Shown here: in pieces, positions 41,894 to 50,388 of the stretch
How positions within the stretch are numbered: the stretch's first letter is position 1
Layout of the letters: each line of letters starts with the position of its first letter
NCBI GenBank assembly: GCA_944391405.1
Contig: CALXTN010000011.1
Span: forward strand, 1 to 50,410
Direction of reading: 5' to 3'
Source of the DNA: an uncultured Alphaproteobacteria bacterium
Lineage (GTDB): Bacteria; Pseudomonadota; Alphaproteobacteria; RF32; CAG-239
Length of the DNA: 50,410 bases
Notes under the pieces: model-generated
Told to the model about the DNA's origin: nothing
Seen by the model: only the letters and a program-made list of their open reading frames with translations
The model's database searches: none
Program-made: the position numbers and the translations under genes

Positions 41894-44023
41894 ATGAAAA
41901 AACTTCTAAAATTTATTCTTATTTCAGTTGTTTCTGTTTGTGTTTTGCTTGTGGCTGCAGGATATATTCTTTTAACACAAATAGATTTTAATGCCTATAA
42001 AAATAGTATTATAAAGATTGTTTATGAAAAAACAGGTCGTCAATTAACAATGGATGACATTCAGTTGAAGCCATCCTTTAATCCGGTTGTAGAAGTGAAA
42101 AAGGTTACTTTTTCTAATGCGGAATGGGCTAAAAGTCCAGAAATGGTGTCTGCTCAATCTATAGAGTTAGGTTTTGCGTTGTTACCGTTGTTTCATAAAA
42201 AAATTGAAATTGATACTTTTACTGTTCATGATGCTGTAGTAAATTTGGAGATGAACTCCCTAGGCAAGGCTAACTGGGAATTTTCAGATAATCAATCTTC
42301 TGAAGTTAAAAAACAGGTTCAGTCAGATTGGAGCTTGATTAAAACAGCTTATGCTGATGATACTCTAACAACAAATGTTTCAGTTTCCGGAGAAGAATTT
42401 TTATTGTCTGAATTGGTTGTTAGAAATCTTCTTTTAGATAATGTTCAGATTAATTATACAGATACGGCACAAACAGTTCAAAATTATAAAATTAATAATC
42501 TTAAGCTAACGGAAGCTGACTTAAATAATATTAATTTTGATTTTAATATAAATGATGGCTTGTATACGGGAACTGGTGTTGCAGGCGGTTTTAGTAAATT
42601 GGAAGACACAAGAGGTTATCCTGTGCAGGGACAATTTGATGTTATGGGAATCCAAGCAACTACAGATGTGCTCTTATATGATTTGATGAGTGGTGATATT
42701 CGTTTTAAGGGAAATGTAAGTGCTAAGGGTTTTTTAGGAAAAAATAGCAGTTATAACGAATCTGTTGATGCTGATGTTGATGGGAATTTGAAAAAAATTA
42801 AAGCAAATATTCAAAGTTTGATGTTTGCTGGTAATCAGATTAAAGGAACTGTTTTGGTTGATTTAAATCAGGAAGTACCTACAATTAGGGTAAATCTCAA
42901 TAGTAATAAAATTGATTTGGCTTCATTTACAAAGAAAACGAAGAAGGTGGCTGCTTTTAGTTTAGTGAGAGAGGCTAAGGCTACAACGCTTGTGCCAAAT
43001 GAGGCTATTCCATATCAATATCTATCAGGTGTAGACGCTAAGGCTGATATATATATAGGTTTGCTGTCTAATGCTAATGTTGAATTGGCAAAAGATTTAA
43101 CACTTCAGACTGAAGTTTTTAAGGGAATTCTCAATGTTAAATTGATAAAGGGTCTGATATTTAATGGGGAGGCAACTGCTGCGTTTAACGTAAACGCTTC
43201 TCAAAAATCTGTTTTATTTAAAATGGATGTTAAAAGATTGAATTTAAAACAGGCATTGATGGCTGCTGGTGATGTTTCAGCTGCGTTGGATTTTAGAAGC
43301 GGTAGTGAAACAGACATTGTTGTTAATTTGATAGGACAAGGAGAGACTTTTGCTGATGTAGTTGATACATTAAACGGACACTTTATTACAATTATGGAAC
43401 AATCTCAGTTGCATATAGGTAATATTGGGTTGTTGAAAGGGAATATTATTTCTCAGTTGTTAGATACACTTCATATTACTAAGGGAAATGATGATTTGAA
43501 TTTAAGATGTGCTGTTGTACGTGCGGATTTGAAAGATGGTAAGGCTCAAATTCCAAACGGAATTGCTGTTAATGCGGATAAATTTACGATTGTCGCAACT
43601 GGTGATGTTAATTTAAAGAAGGATGAACTTAATTTGAGTTTTAAACCTTTTGCCGGAAAATTAACAGATACTAATCTTGCAAAGGTTTTATCTTCATTAG
43701 TAAAATTGACGGGAACAATTCAAAAACCGAAAATTCGTGTGGATAGTGCAAATGCAATTAAAACAATTGTAGGGGTTACAACAACTGGTCCGGTTTATTT
43801 GGGGAGTCAAATGTTGTTGGAAAATGATGGTTCTCCTTGTTATACGGCATTGCAGGGTACTGGATTAGAAAGTAGATTTCCGAAGCCAGAGAATGTTGTT
43901 ACACAAACAACAAATGATGTAGGGCAAATTTTTGATGATAGTGTTGGTGTTGTAAAGGATACAACGAAAGGAATTATTAATATTTTATCCGGTTCAGTTA
44001 AAAGTTTAAGAGGGACGAAATAA
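41894..44023 (+). CDS. AsmA-family envelope protein
   Basis: 709 residues. One N-terminal transmembrane helix (about 7-29), followed by the AsmA start pattern (IDFNAYKNSIIKIVYEKTGR) and a long beta-rich periplasmic body, with the AsmA C-terminal domain at about 500-650 (KGNDDLNLRCAVVRADLKDG). AsmA-like proteins are thought to be bridges for phospholipid movement towards the outer membrane or to affect porin assembly. GGGAGTAAAGGG gives a good ribosome site. It is in a plus-strand series from the rluC-like gene to trxB. Confidence 0.9.
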   Translation: MKKLLKFILISVVSVCVLLVAAGYILLTQIDFNAYKNSIIKIVYEKTGRQLTMDDIQLKPSFNPVVEVKKVTFSNAEWAKSPEMVSAQSIELGFALLPLFHKKIEIDTFTVHDAVVNLEMNSLGKANWEFSDNQSSEVKKQVQSDWSLIKTAYADDTLTTNVSVSGEEFLLSELVVRNLLLDNVQINYTDTAQTVQNYKINNLKLTEADLNNINFDFNINDGLYTGTGVAGGFSKLEDTRGYPVQGQFDVMGIQATTDVLLYDLMSGDIRFKGNVSAKGFLGKNSSYNESVDADVDGNLKKIKANIQSLMFAGNQIKGTVLVDLNQEVPTIRVNLNSNKIDLASFTKKTKKVAAFSLVREAKATTLVPNEAIPYQYLSGVDAKADIYIGLLSNANVELAKDLTLQTEVFKGILNVKLIKGLIFNGEATAAFNVNASQKSVLFKMDVKRLNLKQALMAAGDVSAALDFRSGSETDIVVNLIGQGETFADVVDTLNGHFITIMEQSQLHIGNIGLLKGNIISQLLDTLHITKGNDDLNLRCAVVRADLKDGKAQIPNGIAVNADKFTIVATGDVNLKKDELNLSFKPFAGKLTDTNLAKVLSSLVKLTGTIQKPKIRVDSANAIKTIVGVTTTGPVYLGSQMLLENDGSPCYTALQGTGLESRFPKPENVVTQTTNDVGQIFDDSVGVVKDTTKGIINILSGSVKSLRGTK

Positions 44024-44024
44024 T

Positions 44025-44534
44025 TTGGCGGAAATGCAAACAATTATTTGTTCTATTCATGAACGTAGAGATGAAATTGTACTTCGGTTGCTGGAGTTTT
44101 CGGCAACCGATACAATTTTGTATTTAAGAGAGTGTGTTTCTAATGAACAAGTATTAAATAGTTTGAAGTGCGCGATTAGTTGTGCGAATGATTTTTTGCA
44201 AACAAAGTTTGAGGAAGTTTCCGGTTTGGAGGTTTCAGTGGTTAATTTGGCGCAAAAAGTGCAACTAAGAACATTTCTTAATAAATTAGATGATGCATCT
44301 TTAGCAGTGGTATATCTTGTGGCAACGGAATTAAGGTCTGTTCTGTTGGGGTGTTTATTTTTGTGTCGTGTTTTTTCTGTAAAAGATATTTTTAATTTGG
44401 CATTTGCTGAAGAATTAGAGGAACAAAATAAATGGGGACGAGATGATTTTATTCTTCAGCGCCATGCAGAAATTTTGAAAAAACTAAAAACGCTGGAAAA
44501 GTTTTGTGATGAGAGAAGTTTATTTAAAAATTGA
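44025..44534 (+). CDS. Short ATP12-like protein
   Basis: 169 residues if the TTG at 44025 is the start, with AGGGA about 11 bases upstream; the ATG at 44034 is an alternative. The C-terminal half, with a hydrophobic helix (AVVYLVATELRSVLLGCLFL) and the ending pattern ...AFAEELEEQNKWGRDD..., matches the C-terminal part of ATP12, the assembly chaperone for the F1 ATPase alpha subunit found in alphaproteobacteria and mitochondria. The usual protein is about 60 residues longer, and the N-terminal part is reduced. The stop overlaps the acylphosphatase gene. Confidence 0.6.
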   Translation: MAEMQTIICSIHERRDEIVLRLLEFSATDTILYLRECVSNEQVLNSLKCAISCANDFLQTKFEEVSGLEVSVVNLAQKVQLRTFLNKLDDASLAVVYLVATELRSVLLGCLFLCRVFSVKDIFNLAFAEELEEQNKWGRDDFILQRHAEILKKLKTLEKFCDERSLFKN

Positions 44535-44796
44535 AGGCAGAGTACAGGGAATTGGTTATCGTCGATGGGCTGTTTCTAAGGCTTTGGAAATAGGTGGTAT
44601 TTCAGGTTGGGTGAGAAATGAGGATGATGGTAGTGTTGAGATTTTGATGAGTGGTGATGATGATAAAATAAATCAAATGATTCAATGTTGTTATCAGGGA
44701 CCTCTCTTGGCTAGAGTTGATAAAATTTCTTTTTTGCCTGGAATTAGAAATTATTTTTTACCGCAAATTGAAGAAAATGTTTTTAGACGTATTTAA
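44509..44796 (+). CDS. acyP: Acylphosphatase
   Basis: 95 residues from ATG 44509 (a GTG one codon earlier is possible). The signature VQGIGYRRW with the phosphate-binding Arg18 and GWVRNEDDGSVE with Asn37 are present. It hydrolyses acyl phosphates such as acetyl phosphate and carbamoyl phosphate. It overlaps the ATP12-like gene by 26 bases in another frame. Confidence 0.92.
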   Translation: MREVYLKIEGRVQGIGYRRWAVSKALEIGGISGWVRNEDDGSVEILMSGDDDKINQMIQCCYQGPLLARVDKISFLPGIRNYFLPQIEENVFRRI

Positions 44797-44883
44797 TTAT
44801 AACTTTAAGTTAGGTGAGGGCTAATTGTTTTAAAGGTGGTTAGCGTATATTTTTTATCTGATTTTATTTTGAGGAGTATAAAT

Positions 44884-45171
44884 ATGCGTGTTGAAAAAAA
44901 AATAGAAAATGCTCAGGCATGTGTTTGTTTTTTATGTCCTTCCTATTCGCAATCTTGTAAAATGAAAAATGGTCAACAAATTCCGTTTGATATCTCTCAT
45001 TTGAAGCATTCTGAATGTTTATTTTGTGCTTTTGAAAGGAGTAATTGTATTCATGAAAACAAAGGATGTTTATGCGAAGAATGTTCTGTTTATAAGAAGT
45101 ATCATTTAAGTCATAAAAATTATTGCTTATTTGCTAAAAGTGTAGCTTTGTCGGAGGTTGATGATGATTAA
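44884..45171 (+). CDS. Cysteine-rich DUF2769-like protein
   Basis: 95 residues from ATG 44884, which has GAGGAG 9 bases upstream; an ATG 48 bases earlier lacks a ribosome site. Twelve cysteines are arranged as C-x-C-x2-CPSY-x3-C, C-x2-C, C and C-x5-C-x-C-x2-C, with a final NYCL. This pattern resembles the DUF2769 family of small Cys-rich proteins, suggesting bound metal or an Fe-S cluster. The stop overlaps the start of the TPR-like gene by eight bases, and trxB follows, which may fit a redox role. Confidence 0.72.
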   Translation: MRVEKKIENAQACVCFLCPSYSQSCKMKNGQQIPFDISHLKHSECLFCAFERSNCIHENKGCLCEECSVYKKYHLSHKNYCLFAKSVALSEVDDD

Positions 45172-45838
45172 ATCCTTAACGACGAAAACTGATAATTTAG
45201 AAAAACGCTTTCTTCGTTTATATCAGACTATTCATAAACGTGAAAAATATTTAAGCAAAAATGCATTAATTGTTCAGTATAGTACATTATTACGATTTTT
45301 TATGAAATTTTTGCAGATAAAAGATAATTATCATTACAATGTGGAATTTGTTTTATTTTTAATTTATGAAAAACTAGGGGCTATTTATTATGAAGATGCT
45401 CAGATAGAGAGAAATAATAGTAAATATTTTTTGTCAGCTGAGTATTATAATCAGGCTTTAACATATGCTCGTAATGTTGATGATAAAAACAGGATTTTAC
45501 TCGCTTTAAAAGATATTTATTATTATCTTAATGATGAGGATGCGTGTATACGTGTTGAAGAATCATTGGCAGAAAATCATGAACTTCAGGATAAGTATCA
45601 GGCATATTTGGTTTTAGCTCAAAATACTGATGCTCCTCATATAAAAGTAAAATTTCTTGAAAAAGCTCTTGATTTAGCTATACAGCAAGAAGAAAATTTT
45701 TATGAAAAATATAAAGATTTGCTCTTTATTTATAGCCAATTAATAATGGTTTATGAATTATTAGGCGAAAAAGATAATGCTTTTAAAATTAAAAGGTTAC
45801 AAGAGAATATGTTGAAACGTTTGATTAGGAGGCTGTAA
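45164..45838 (+). CDS. TPR-like helical protein of unknown function
   Basis: 224 residues, all helical by appearance. ATG 45164 is set by GGAGG 6 bases upstream; two earlier in-frame starts (45158, 45161) are too near it. Repeated helix pairs with Tyr/Ala spacing (SAEYYNQALTYARNV, KVKFLEKALDLAIQQEEN, LIMVYELLGEKDNAFKIKRL) suggest tetratricopeptide-type repeats. It is coupled at both ends: overlap with the Cys-rich gene, and a TAATG junction with trxB. Perhaps an adaptor for one of them. Confidence 0.7.
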   Translation: MIKSLTTKTDNLEKRFLRLYQTIHKREKYLSKNALIVQYSTLLRFFMKFLQIKDNYHYNVEFVLFLIYEKLGAIYYEDAQIERNNSKYFLSAEYYNQALTYARNVDDKNRILLALKDIYYYLNDEDACIRVEESLAENHELQDKYQAYLVLAQNTDAPHIKVKFLEKALDLAIQQEENFYEKYKDLLFIYSQLIMVYELLGEKDNAFKIKRLQENMLKRLIRRL

Positions 45839-46773
45839 TGGCGTTATATACAACTGATTTGCTTATTTTGGGGTCCGGTCCGGCAGGTTATACTGCGGGA
45901 ATTTATGCTATTCGTGCAGGGCTTAAAACAATTATTGTTTCTGGTAATCAGGAAGGTGGACAATTGACGATGACTAATAGTATTGAAAATTTTCCTGGAT
46001 TTGAGGAAATCAGTGGGTATGAATTAATGGATAAAATGAAGCAGCAAGCCCTTAAATTGGGAGTGGAGTTTGTTAACGATAATATTGTTGAGGTTGATTT
46101 TTCTAATCGTCCGTTTGTTTGTAGTTCGGAAAACGGACATTCTTTTAGAGCTCGTGCAGTGATTGTTGCGACTGGATCTTCTGCAAAGTGGTTAAATATT
46201 CCGTCTGAGAAGAAATTTTTGGGGTATGGTGTGTCTGCTTGTGCAACTTGTGACGGTTTTTTCTATCGAGGAAGAACGGTTGCTGTTATTGGTGGTGGTA
46301 ATTCTGCTGCTGCTGAAGCTTTGTATTTAGCGTCATTAGCTGATAAAGTTATTTTGGTACACAGACGGCATCAGTTAAGAGCTGATAAAATTTTACAAGA
46401 TAGAATTTTAAATAATAAAAAGATTGTTGTTGAATGGGATAGTATTGTTGAAGAGATAATAGGTGATGATAATCCTTTAAAAGTAACAGGGATTAAGCTT
46501 CGTAATGTTGAAAATGATAAAATGAAAACAATTTCTTTGGATGGTGTTTTTATAGCGGTTGGACATCAACCAAATACAGATATATTTAAAGGATATTTAG
46601 CTTTGGATAGTAAAGGGTATATTATTACACGAGCAAATAGTTCAGAAACTGAAGTCGCTGGTGTTTTTGCAGCAGGGGATGTAAGAGATCCTAAATATAA
46701 GCAAGCGGTTATTTCTGCAGGTAGTGGAGCTATGGCTGCGATGGACGCTATTGAATATTTGGATGAAGATTAA
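45838..46773 (+). CDS. trxB: Thioredoxin reductase
   Basis: 311-residue FAD/NADPH flavoprotein. FAD site LGSGPAGYTAG (11-21), redox pair C135-A-T-C138, NADPH site IGGGNSAAAEA, and the closing VFAAGDVRDPKYKQAV motif are present. It reduces thioredoxin with NADPH. AGGAGG precedes ATG, which overlaps the upstream stop. Last gene of the series, followed by a large hairpin. Confidence 0.96.
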   Translation: MALYTTDLLILGSGPAGYTAGIYAIRAGLKTIIVSGNQEGGQLTMTNSIENFPGFEEISGYELMDKMKQQALKLGVEFVNDNIVEVDFSNRPFVCSSENGHSFRARAVIVATGSSAKWLNIPSEKKFLGYGVSACATCDGFFYRGRTVAVIGGGNSAAAEALYLASLADKVILVHRRHQLRADKILQDRILNNKKIVVEWDSIVEEIIGDDNPLKVTGIKLRNVENDKMKTISLDGVFIAVGHQPNTDIFKGYLALDSKGYIITRANSSETEVAGVFAAGDVRDPKYKQAVISAGSGAMAAMDAIEYLDED

Positions 46774-46815
46774 TCTTTGTTTTTTTAGCTTAAAAGTGTA
46801 AAGGAATTTTTTTGT

Positions 46816-46857
46816 TTTAATAAGTCAAATTTGTATTTTCAAATTTGACTTATTAAA
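46816..46857. repeat. Perfect 18-bp inverted repeat after trxB
   Basis: TTTAATAAGTCAAATTTG and its exact complement flank the loop TATTTT. The following TTTCTT is a poor T-run, so it may be a weak terminator of trxB, an mRNA 3'-end stabiliser or a protein-binding site. The rest of the 248-base gap to ychF holds no gene I can support. Confidence 0.75.
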
Positions 46858-47021
46858 TTTCTTAATAGTAAATTTTCAATTTATAAGGTATAAAAAGCCT
46901 GTATGTTAAAAAACTTTATTTCTTTGTATGGATGTTCCTTTATAATCATGCCAGTTGTACTGGATTTTGTAGTTTTCTACAATTATTTGGATGTTTTTTC
47001 GAATTTTTAAGACAATTTTTT

Positions 47022-48134
47022 CTATACATTAAATAAAAAGTTTAATAGGTCTCCGTCTTGAACGATATAGTCTTTACCTTCTGAACGCATTTTTCCGGCT
47101 TCTTTGCAACCTTGCTCTCCACCGAATTTGATATAGTCGTCATAGGATATTGTTTCCGCACGGATAAATCCTCTTTCAAAATCTGAGTGGATGATGCCTG
47201 CGCATTGAGGTGCTTTAGAACCTTTTAAAAAAGTCCATGCTCTTACTTCTTTGGGTCCGGCGGTGAAATACGTTTCAAGGCCGAGTAACTCATATCCGGC
47301 TTTGATAATTTTGGTTAATCCGGTTTCTTCTAGTCCTAACGCGGATAGAAATTCTTGTTTTTCTTCTTCGCTGTCTAGTTGGGATACTTCGGATTCAATT
47401 GCGGCAGAAATGATAACAGCTTTTGCGTGTTCTCTTTCTGCTTTTTCAAATACTTTTTTTGAGAACTCATTACCGGTTGCAGCACTGTCTTCATCAACGT
47501 TGCATACGTATAATACGGGTTTTGATGTTAAAAGCTGCATCATTTGATATTGCTTCCAAGCATCTTTATCTTCAGGAGAAGGAGCTGCTGTGCGAGCTGG
47601 TTTTCCTTCGCGTAATGCGTTGATAATTGGCTCCATTACTCTGGCTCTCACAGCGGCTTCTTTATCGCCTCCGGTTTGAGCTTTCTTCTTTGTTTGTTCA
47701 AAACGTTTTTCTAAGGATTCTAAATCAGCAATCATTAATTCTGTTTCAACAATTTCAGCATCGCGAATTGGGTCAACAGATCCTTCTACATGAGTGATGT
47801 TGCTATCTTCAAAACAGCGTAGAACATGGATGATTGCATCTGTTTCACGAATATTGGCTAAGAATTGATTGCCTAAGCCTTCACCTTTGGAAGCGCCTTT
47901 TACTAAACCTGCTATATCTACAAATTCTAATTGTGTGGGAACAATATTTTTGGGGTGTACAATATTGGCTAGCTCTTGCAAGCGTTTGTCCGGTACGGCG
48001 ACTCGGCCAGTGTTTGGTTCAATTGTGCAAAACGGAAAATTTGCAGCTTGTGCTGCAATGGTTTGTGTTAATGCGTTGAATAGAGTGGATTTGCCTACGT
48101 TTGGAAGACCTACAATACCACAGTTAAATCCCAT
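47022..48134 (-). CDS. ychF: Ribosome-binding ATPase YchF
   Basis: 370 residues of the Obg-related YchF/OLA1 family. G1 motif GLPNVGKSTLFNALT (7-21), G3 with DIAGLV, and the altered G4 CNVDE in place of NKxD, which explains the preference for ATP over GTP. A coiled-coil insertion (about 135-180) and a C-terminal TGS domain (RAWTFLKGSKAPQCAGIIH region) follow. It binds ribosomes and modulates stress responses. AGGAG lies 8 bases before ATG. Confidence 0.97.
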   Translation of the reverse strand: MGFNCGIVGLPNVGKSTLFNALTQTIAAQAANFPFCTIEPNTGRVAVPDKRLQELANIVHPKNIVPTQLEFVDIAGLVKGASKGEGLGNQFLANIRETDAIIHVLRCFEDSNITHVEGSVDPIRDAEIVETELMIADLESLEKRFEQTKKKAQTGGDKEAAVRARVMEPIINALREGKPARTAAPSPEDKDAWKQYQMMQLLTSKPVLYVCNVDEDSAATGNEFSKKVFEKAEREHAKAVIISAAIESEVSQLDSEEEKQEFLSALGLEETGLTKIIKAGYELLGLETYFTAGPKEVRAWTFLKGSKAPQCAGIIHSDFERGFIRAETISYDDYIKFGGEQGCKEAGKMRSEGKDYIVQDGDLLNFLFNV

Positions 48135-48251
48135 TTTATTGCTCCTATTATCATTATGTTTTCTTTTATGCGGTTATACTAAAGAAGTAATCTTTTTGCA
48201 ATAAAAATATAGGGATATATAATGGGAAATGTTCGTTTTTATAAGAAAATT

Positions 48252-48824
48252 TTATTTACTGTTGTGCATTCCGATGAGATTGGAATAATGCGCAATGCCT
48301 TTGTTTAATAATTCGCCTATGCTGTTTGATATAAAATCCAGACGTTCTTGTAAAACATCCATTTCAGCTTTAGCGAAACGGGATAGTACAAAATTGACAG
48401 TGTCGGTGTGATGTTCTTGGGGGGATCCTACTCCGACGCGGATGCGGTTATATTCAGGACCTATTTGCGAATCTATGTTTTTTAGTCCGTTGTGTCCGCC
48501 TGCGGAGCCTCCGATTTTTGCTTTTAATTTGCCTAAAGCTAAGTCTTTGTCATCATGAATGACGATAATGTTTTTCGGGGCTATTTTGTAAAAATTAGCG
48601 ACTTTTCCGACGGAATTTCCTGATAAGTTCATAAAAGTTTGTGGTTTTAATAGTAAAACTTTTTGGCCGTCGATGTTTCCTTCTGCTAATAATCCTTCAA
48701 ATTTTGCCTTAAAAGGGGAAAAATTATAGCGGCTGTGTATTTCATCAGCCGCCATAAATCCAATGTTATGGCGGGTTTTTGCATATTCTTCACCAGGATT
48801 GCCTAAACCTACCACTAAAAACAT
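48252..48824 (-). CDS. pth: Peptidyl-tRNA hydrolase
   Basis: 190 residues. It frees tRNA from dropped-off peptidyl-tRNA. Key residues: N10 (GLGNPG), catalytic H19 (TRHNIGF), N65 (FMNLSG), D93 (HDDKDLALG) and N111 (AGGHNGLK). The gene lies between rplY (18 bases upstream) and ychF (about 120 bases downstream), the frequent rplY-pth-ychF order. Confidence 0.97.
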   Translation of the reverse strand: MFLVVGLGNPGEEYAKTRHNIGFMAADEIHSRYNFSPFKAKFEGLLAEGNIDGQKVLLLKPQTFMNLSGNSVGKVANFYKIAPKNIIVIHDDKDLALGKLKAKIGGSAGGHNGLKNIDSQIGPEYNRIRVGVGSPQEHHTDTVNFVLSRFAKAEMDVLQERLDFISNSIGELLNKGIAHYSNLIGMHNSK

Positions 48825-48842
48825 CTTCTTGCCCTATAATTC

Positions 48843-49133
48843 TTAGTTACGCATAAAGTCAACGTGAATAGGCATATCTGATACTGGGTCAAATTGTACA
48901 TCTTTGCAGATTACTTTTTCAGATTTGCCATTTAAAGAAATGGTAATTACTGATTTATAGAAATCACGAAGATCAAGAGCCTTTTCAAGTTCAACAGGAT
49001 GTAAACTGATGTTTACAGCGTTTTTCTTTCCGCCATATATAACTGCAGGAATACGGCCTTCTCTACGACATGCACGAGCTGCCCCCTTACCTGCTTTTTC
49101 ACGCAAATTTGCATTAAATGTAATTTCTGACAT
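48843..49133 (-). CDS. rplY: 50S ribosomal protein L25, short form
   Basis: 96 residues. 5S rRNA-binding protein. The REGRIPAVIYGG motif (25-36) and DVQFDPVSDMPIHVDFMR end are typical. It lacks the C-terminal Ctc/TL5 domain that makes most alphaproteobacterial L25 proteins about 200 residues long. AAGGA lies before the ATG. The preceding 140 bases contain a CCGACC-rich leader but no other gene. Confidence 0.92.
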   Translation of the reverse strand: MSEITFNANLREKAGKGAARACRREGRIPAVIYGGKKNAVNISLHPVELEKALDLRDFYKSVITISLNGKSEKVICKDVQFDPVSDMPIHVDFMRN

Positions 49134-49241
49134 GTTTTTAATCCTTTTATAAAATTAAAATTGACCAACCGACCTCCAGGGGTGCCGTTTGGTGTGGAAT
49201 CTTATATATCTTCTTGTTTTAAAAATCAAGATTTTTTTAGA

Positions 49242-49270
49242 AAAAAGAGGAGGTTCAGCCTCCTCTTTTT
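49242..49270. terminator. Bidirectional terminator, serving pssA
   Basis: AAAAAGAGGAGG and CCTCCTCTTTTT around loop TTCAG. It lies 5 bases past the pssA stop, with a further T-run on the minus strand. Confidence 0.9.
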
Positions 49271-49274
49271 ATCT

Positions 49275-50084
49275 TTACTGTTGTATAGGTGTGTCTTCTT
49301 GCGTTTTTAAGTACATTTGCTTATCTTTGAGAAATTTAAGAACGCTAAAGGGAATAGATATAGCATATAGAGCTGTAAGAACTCCTAAAGTTAGCCATGT
49401 TTGCGTGAATAAGAAATTAGCTAACAGAGCGACAATAATTAACAAAGGAACGACCATAGATGCTTTAATTTTGCTTTTCTTTAGCGAAATGGTTGGAATT
49501 CGGCTGGTTTCTAAATATGATACAAAGCACATCCATAATCCACAGAACAAATGGGTTCTTAAAATGTTTTCTGCTTCAATATTATCGAAACTTATGAGAA
49601 TCGGCATCATAACCATGGCTGCAGCTGCTGGGGCAGGAACGCCTGTAAAATAATGTGACCAATATGGTGGAATGGTTTTGTCTTCCAGCATAGTATTGAA
49701 ACGAGCTAAACGCATAGCCATTCCCATGGCGAATAATAAGCAAAAAAACCAACCGATTTTAGGTAGATCAAATAAGCACCATTGGAACATTAAAATGGCC
49801 GGAGCAACGCCGAAACTTACAAAATCGCTAAGAGAATCCAATTCTGCTCCAAATTTTGAAGAAGCTTTTAACATTCTTGCAAGTCTTCCGTCTAGTCCGT
49901 CAAATAATGCTGCAAGGAATATGAATAAAACCGCCTTGCTCCAATCTTCCTGTACGGAATAGCGAATTGATGTGATACCGGAGCAAAGGGCTAACATTGT
50001 TACAATGTTGGGAACTAATTTTCGAAAAGGTACTTCCGAAAATTTGTTTTTTGAAAATTTTATTTTTTTGTTTAAGGGTTTCAT
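49275..50084 (-). CDS. pssA: CDP-diacylglycerol-serine O-phosphatidyltransferase
   Basis: 269 residues from ATG 50084 (AAAGG about 9 bases upstream); an in-frame TTG six codons earlier is unlikely. CDP-alcohol phosphatidyltransferase motif D-G-L-D-G-R-L-A-R with the G-x3-D-x3-D continuation is at about 68-91. About seven membrane helices. It makes phosphatidylserine, the precursor of phosphatidylethanolamine. The decarboxylase gene psd, often adjacent, is not upstream here: the next feature is a tRNA on the other strand. Confidence 0.93.
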   Translation of the reverse strand: MKPLNKKIKFSKNKFSEVPFRKLVPNIVTMLALCSGITSIRYSVQEDWSKAVLFIFLAALFDGLDGRLARMLKASSKFGAELDSLSDFVSFGVAPAILMFQWCLFDLPKIGWFFCLLFAMGMAMRLARFNTMLEDKTIPPYWSHYFTGVPAPAAAAMVMMPILISFDNIEAENILRTHLFCGLWMCFVSYLETSRIPTISLKKSKIKASMVVPLLIIVALLANFLFTQTWLTLGVLTALYAISIPFSVLKFLKDKQMYLKTQEDTPIQQ

Positions 50085-50218
50085 TAAATTACCTTTCTTC
50101 AAATATTTATGCCGAAACGTTGTTTCTGCCGCATAAATTAAAATTTACTCAAAATATGCGTTGCATATCAAAAACAGAAAAAATTTTAATAGGAAATAAA
50201 AAAAATACAAGTTTTATG

Positions 50219-50247
50219 TTGCATTTATATTTTTTTGTTTGTATAAG
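50219..50247 (+). promoter_or_regulatory. Promoter of tRNA-Leu
   Basis: TTGCAT, 17 bases, TATAAG, ending 17 bases before the mature tRNA 5' end. Confidence 0.55.
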
Positions 50248-50264
50248 ATATTTCCAGATGATTT

Positions 50265-50351
50265 GCGCTTGTGGCGGAACAGGTAGACGCTGCAGACTTA
50301 AAATCTGTTGGGAGCAATCCCGTGCCGGTTCGATTCCGGCCTAGCGCACCA
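50265..50351 (+). tRNA. tRNA-Leu (anticodon UAA)
   Basis: 87 bases including an encoded CCA. The acceptor arms GCGCTTG and CTAGCGC pair except for one U-U at 6-67. The anticodon arm CAGA-CTTAAAA-TCTG has UAA at the centre. A long variable arm (GGGA-GCAA-TCCC) marks class II, and the T arm is GCCGG-TTCGATT-CCGGC. It reads UUA/UUG, the main Leu codons of this AT-rich genome. Confidence 0.97.
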
Positions 50352-50364
50352 TCTTTTTTAGATT

Positions 50365-50388
50365 AAAACGCCTTTGTGGCGTTTTTTT
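50365..50388 (+). terminator. Terminator of tRNA-Leu
   Basis: AAAACGCC and GGCGTTTT around TTTGT, followed by Ts. Confidence 0.88.

Noticed and set aside
46903..47010. A 35-codon hydrophobic open frame between trxB and ychF
   Set aside because: Its only ribosome-site-like AAGG is too far from the ATG, it has no recognisable family, and such short A/T-rich frames occur by chance.
48222..48311. A short plus-strand frame with AGGGA before its ATG
   Set aside because: It overlaps the 3' end of pth on the other strand, has 29 codons and no identifiable feature; probably chance.
49189..49653. Plus-strand frame of 154 codons over pssA
   Set aside because: Antisense to well-supported pssA and running through its terminator.
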